Assembly (NCBI GenBank): GCA_021405325.1
Contig: QWII01000023.1
Coordinates: forward strand, 77,567 to 141,566
Direction: 5' to 3'
DNA: 64,000 nucleotides
Source of the DNA: Caldilinea sp. CFX5
Lineage (GTDB): Bacteria; Chloroflexota; Anaerolineae; Caldilineales; Caldilineaceae
The position numbers were made by a program, and so were the translations under genes. Positions within the stretch are counted from its first letter, which is position 1, and each line of letters begins with the position of its first letter. Below the pieces are notes generated by a model. That model was not told the DNA's origin and did not search any database. It worked only from the letters and a program-made list of their open reading frames with translations. Shown one piece after another: positions 61,041 to 64,000 of the stretch.

Positions 61041-63050
61041 ATGAGCCTGACCAACCGCTGGGGAAGACAAAATTCATTGATTCGTCGGGTGCAGCAACAT
61101 GGAGCGTTGACCACGCTCTTTCGCACGGCCGATGAGCGCTCGCCGGCGCCACTCACCGTGGGCATGGCATTCACGCCGCCGGTGCAAGCGCAGGAGCCGG
61201 TAAACGAATTTGACGCGCCCTTCCCTGACGCGCCGGCAGCGCCGCCGTTCACTGCCTCACCCCGATTGAGCGAACCACCAGCGGCGCGGCAATCTGCGCC
61301 AGCGCTGGCCGCACCGCTGACGGCTGCGGGCGCGCCACCAGTTGCTGCTCCCGTGGTCATGCGGGCGACCTTGCCTGCACCCGTGGCTGCTTCCCTGCCA
61401 CCGCCGACGCCCATTGCGACGCCGCTGTCACCCCTGCCACAACCGGTAGAGTCCGGCAACCGGGAACGGATAAGCCCACCGCCGACGCCGCTACTGGTGC
61501 AACCGCGCAGCGCTCCCGGCGCGCCAACCGTGCCCGCTGCAACGGCGGCGTCCGCGCATCAACCCATGTCCGACAGCGGCAATACACCGGCGTTACCACC
61601 GGTGGCGCCGGTGGTAACGCCACCAGTGCCGCCACTGCAGCGCACACCGGCGGCAGAACAGCCGACAGCAAGCGCGATGGATGATGCAACTTGGGCGCGC
61701 CTGCGCGCCATTGTGCGCAAACATCAAGCGCGCGCGGCCACCGAAAGTACGCAAGGGGCAGCCGTCCCCCCTACATCTGTCCCGCCGACAGCCGCAAGCG
61801 CACCGGCAACCACATCAGTGCAGATGACGCCCGCTGAACCGTCGCCCATGACACAAATGACGAGTACTGCTGGACAAACGGAAACCAGCGCCACCATACC
61901 GATGACTAGGTCGGTGGCGACGCCCGTCGCGCCGGCTGTGCAGCCTGGACAACGGCAACCAATAGAACCAGCGCCCGTTGCACTGGGCTTGCCAGCCACA
62001 ATGGCGCCCAAAGAATCGCCGCTACCGCAACCGCCGCCACCGCCTACCGGCGCCGACGCGGCAACCGCACCGCCGGTGGTGGCTGATCAGCTACCGGCGG
62101 TGACCGCTGATGACACTGGCGACGAACTGGCGACCGACGAAGCAGAGGCAACGGATTGGACGCAACCAGCAGATCAGGCGCCGCTGCAAGCGGTTTGGCC
62201 TGTGCAACGGCTGACGGACACCGGCGCCGAAGCCGCCACCCCAACGGTCAGCGAACTGCCGGCCTATGTCGGGCCGCCGCCGCCTGAACCGCCCGAATTG
62301 CGTCGGCAACTCTCTGCCTTGCCCACGGCGCAACCGACTGAATCGAGCATTGATTTGGTCTTACCACGGCGCCCGCGCCCGGTGCGGCCAGGTGCACCAA
62401 CGGCGTCGGCTACACCTGGTGATACGCCAACCGTTCAACGCCAAGGTATGCCAACGGATGCGCCGGCAACTACCGGTAGACCAGCGGCGGTGGAGACGGT
62501 GGCAACCGAGATCGGCCCCTTGCCGGCGGATCTCTGGCAATTGATTGGGGAAAAACCGCCCCAGGGTGCGCCACCATTGGCGGCGGTGAACAGCGCGCCG
62601 GTGCAAAGGGCGCCGGCTGCCTACAGCCCCAGTATGACGGATGAACCAGCCGCGTCCACCATGGCTGCGCCGCCACCTGTGACGCCGGCTGATGATAGTA
62701 TCACGGCTGACTCGTATCGCGCCGCCGTTACGACGGCAGTGACTTCGGCTGCCCCCATGCTCTCGCCGCTGACGCCGGCGTCACAACCAGGGCAGAACGC
62801 TGCTGCTGCCGAGGAATTACCTTTGTCCGGTGTCAGCGATTCGACGCCAATGGTAGCAATGGCGCAGATGGCGCACCAAGAGACGCCGCCGGTCACAAAC
62901 GGGGGCGCCTTACCGACAGCAGTATTGCCTACCGAAGCGGCTTCCGCCGGGCGCGCATCGTCGGCGGAAAAAAAAACGCGATCAATCCGGGAGGCGCACC
63001 CGCGGGCGAAAACCAGCCGTCAGCGGCGCAAGCGGGTGATGCCGCCATGA
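61041..63050 (+). CDS. Large Pro/Ala-rich disordered eCIS protein with QR motifs
   Basis: The frame is open from TTG 61008; I prefer ATG 61041 (MSLTNRWGRQNSL), although no ribosome site is clear. About 670 residues, of which only the first 60 (LIRRVQQHGALTTLFRTADE) look folded; the remainder is rich in Pro, Ala, Thr and Gln without hydrophobic cores, and ends in a basic tail (KTSRQRRKRVMPP). Short motifs LQRTP, VQRLT, VQRQG and VQRAP are spaced through it, echoing the QR motif of the cargos. It overlaps the next gene by ATGA (63047-63050). A flexible tether or cargo-loading scaffold is conceivable but not shown. Confidence 0.6.
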   Translation: MSLTNRWGRQNSLIRRVQQHGALTTLFRTADERSPAPLTVGMAFTPPVQAQEPVNEFDAPFPDAPAAPPFTASPRLSEPPAARQSAPALAAPLTAAGAPPVAAPVVMRATLPAPVAASLPPPTPIATPLSPLPQPVESGNRERISPPPTPLLVQPRSAPGAPTVPAATAASAHQPMSDSGNTPALPPVAPVVTPPVPPLQRTPAAEQPTASAMDDATWARLRAIVRKHQARAATESTQGAAVPPTSVPPTAASAPATTSVQMTPAEPSPMTQMTSTAGQTETSATIPMTRSVATPVAPAVQPGQRQPIEPAPVALGLPATMAPKESPLPQPPPPPTGADAATAPPVVADQLPAVTADDTGDELATDEAEATDWTQPADQAPLQAVWPVQRLTDTGAEAATPTVSELPAYVGPPPPEPPELRRQLSALPTAQPTESSIDLVLPRRPRPVRPGAPTASATPGDTPTVQRQGMPTDAPATTGRPAAVETVATEIGPLPADLWQLIGEKPPQGAPPLAAVNSAPVQRAPAAYSPSMTDEPAASTMAAPPPVTPADDSITADSYRAAVTTAVTSAAPMLSPLTPASQPGQNAAAAEELPLSGVSDSTPMVAMAQMAHQETPPVTNGGALPTAVLPTEAASAGRASSAEKKTRSIREAHPRAKTSRQRRKRVMPP

Positions 63051-63382
63051 GGAGTCAACAGGTTACCGTGCAGATGGCCCCGGCCACTAGTCGCTCGGCA
63101 ACGGCGACGACCGCGTCAGGTGCAGCCGCTGTTCAGGTGCGCACGGCGCCGCATGACGCAGGGCAAGCCACGACAACGGTGCAACGCCAACTCACCGTCC
63201 CGTCGCTGGCTGATGCCGCCGCTGCTGCTGTAAACACGATTGTACCGGCGGTGACGGCGCCCGGTTCGCCGGCGGCCCCACCGGCCCAGCCCAAACTTGA
63301 CACCGATGATCTGGCCCGTCAAGTCTACGCTGAGCTCAAACGCAAACTCGCCGTCGAACGCGAACGTCTGCGGCTTGGCTAA
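63047..63382 (+). CDS. Small disordered protein with ERERLRL C-terminal helix
   Basis: A 111-residue protein whose first 80 residues are Ala/Thr/Pro-rich and contain one TTVQRQLTV motif. The C-terminal helix, DDLARQVYAELKRKLAVERE followed by RLRLG, is similar to that of the 62-residue protein at 60249, so the two share a binding helix. It overlaps the preceding disordered protein gene and is followed by the LysM-type gene after about 190 bases. Function is unknown. Its composition continues that of the 670-residue protein, so a past single gene is possible. Confidence 0.6.
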   Translation: MRSQQVTVQMAPATSRSATATTASGAAAVQVRTAPHDAGQATTTVQRQLTVPSLADAAAAAVNTIVPAVTAPGSPAAPPAQPKLDTDDLARQVYAELKRKLAVERERLRLG

Positions 63383-63491
63383 TGAGCAGTCGACCGCAAC
63401 CATCCGCGCTTAGCCAGTCTGTGACTGGCGCAGGTCACCGGGGACCCTCAGGAGGCTGCCGAGCGCGTTGCGGTCTACGGATTACGGGTTA

Positions 63492-63528
63492 GGTAGTTGG
63501 TTGGTATTGCACAAACTAACCAACTACC
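63492..63528. repeat. 14-bp inverted repeat before the LysM-type gene
   Basis: GGTAGTTGGTTGGT (63492-63505) and ACTAACCAACTACC (63515-63528) form a hairpin with one mismatch. The word GTTGGTTG is iterated; a related TAGTTGGTTGGTT lies at about 60175-60190 before the 62-residue gene. Confidence 0.65.
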
Positions 63529-63570
63529 ACTGTAAACCTTGTTACCTTGTCATCAACCAGGGAGTACCAG

Positions 63571-64000
63571 ATGGCATCAGCACTAGAGGCATTGAAACCA
63601 AGACCCCAGGCCACGACGCGCGGCGGGCTAAATGCCGCCATGATCTATGAAGTCGCCTTGCTCGATTCCAAGCAGCGGGTTGGCGATCCAATTTTCTGTA
63701 TGTTCAACCCCTATGAATATACCGTCTCGAAATCCAACTCCTTTGAGGAGAAGAAGGCGGCAAAGGGGAAGAAAACCCCACCGGCGGAACTCTCGAAATC
63801 CGGCCCGCAGACCTTGAAGTTGAACTTGCTCTTCGACACCTATGAGCAAGGCGCCGATGTCAGCCTGGTGACCAACAAACTATGGAAGTTGATGGCGGTT
63901 GACCAGAATAAAACCAAAGATAAGAAAGATAAACCGAACGCCCCGCTGGTTGCCTTTGAATGGGGCGGGGTCTTTCGTTTTGTCGCCTTTATCACTGACA
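63571..64000 (+). CDS. Pvc7/Afp7-like CIS tube/LysM protein, N-terminal part (partial)
   Basis: Starting at ATG 63571 behind GGGAG, 143 residues are visible before the window ends. EVALLDSKQRVGDPIFCMFN followed by PYEYTVSKSNSFEE, then LKLNLLFDTYEQGADVSLVT and LVAFEWGGVFRFVAFI, match the N-terminal domain of CIS tube-linked proteins that usually carry a LysM domain further on. In eCIS particles this protein joins tube and spike at the baseplate. The LysM part, spike, gp25-like and baseplate wedge genes would be expected beyond 64000. Confidence 0.85.
   Translation, partial: MASALEALKPRPQATTRGGLNAAMIYEVALLDSKQRVGDPIFCMFNPYEYTVSKSNSFEEKKAAKGKKTPPAELSKSGPQTLKLNLLFDTYEQGADVSLVTNKLWKLMAVDQNKTKDKKDKPNAPLVAFEWGGVFRFVAFITD

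Overview
The window looks like a chromosome segment from a filamentous-type Chloroflexota bacterium (Caldilineae/Anaerolineae-like). This is inferred from moderately high GC, large exported beta-propeller and DUF11 proteins that end in a short FLPLV-type tail, many STAND (NB-ARC/TPR/BTAD) regulators, intergenic inverted repeats of a kind common in that phylum, and an extracellular contractile injection system (eCIS). No rRNA, tRNA or CRISPR array was recognised.

Left part (1-30 kb): the end of scpA; an exported DUF11/GEVED-like protein; a baeRF-family protein; ClpC; a restriction-modification pair whose nuclease matches the AvaI/BsoBI family; exported proteins (a PT-rich one and a 14-repeat RCC1 protein); miaB; a membrane HD-GYP protein; an S41 protease; a small membrane protein; a TPR-like membrane protein; a 2-hydroxyacid dehydrogenase-like protein; a PhyH dioxygenase; an M24 peptidase; an M20 dipeptidase; an FmdB zinc ribbon; a choice-of-anchor-B protein; and a cytochrome P450. 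This is mostly housekeeping plus surface proteins, separated by inverted-repeat elements.

Middle part (30-44.3 kb): a giant exported FG-GAP/zincin protein, then a regulator cluster: a fused XRE-NB-ARC-TPR protein, a split HTH-NB-ARC plus TPR pair, and a BTAD-AAA regulator. Between the two NB-ARC units is a 44-codon gene, absent from usual length-filtered predictions, for a signal-peptide-bearing peptide with the predicted mature end CQGNGGGC. It could be a signalling peptide for these regulators.

Right part (44.6-64 kb): an eCIS locus. It opens with a small protein, a protein with a possible SPFH-like fold and the eCIS AAA+ ATPase. An AT-rich cargo cassette follows: an unknown cargo; an 893-residue cargo ending in a Ntox15/Tde-type nuclease domain; a Tdi1-like (GAD/DUF1851) immunity protein; a papain-like cargo; and a decayed VapBC. 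The structural module resumes with a DUF4157 protein, DUF4255 (Pvc16-like) cap, CarboxypepD_reg-like protein, a single sheath, inner tube, a baseplate-chaperone-like protein, a second tube-like protein, a Pro-rich disordered protein, and the start of the Pvc7/LysM-type protein. Four cassette or adjacent proteins share an N-terminal GN-x-x-x-QR motif, and QR motifs recur in the disordered protein. The most interesting proposal is an eCIS that carries an antibacterial DNase-type toxin with its own immunity gene, plus a candidate loading tag.
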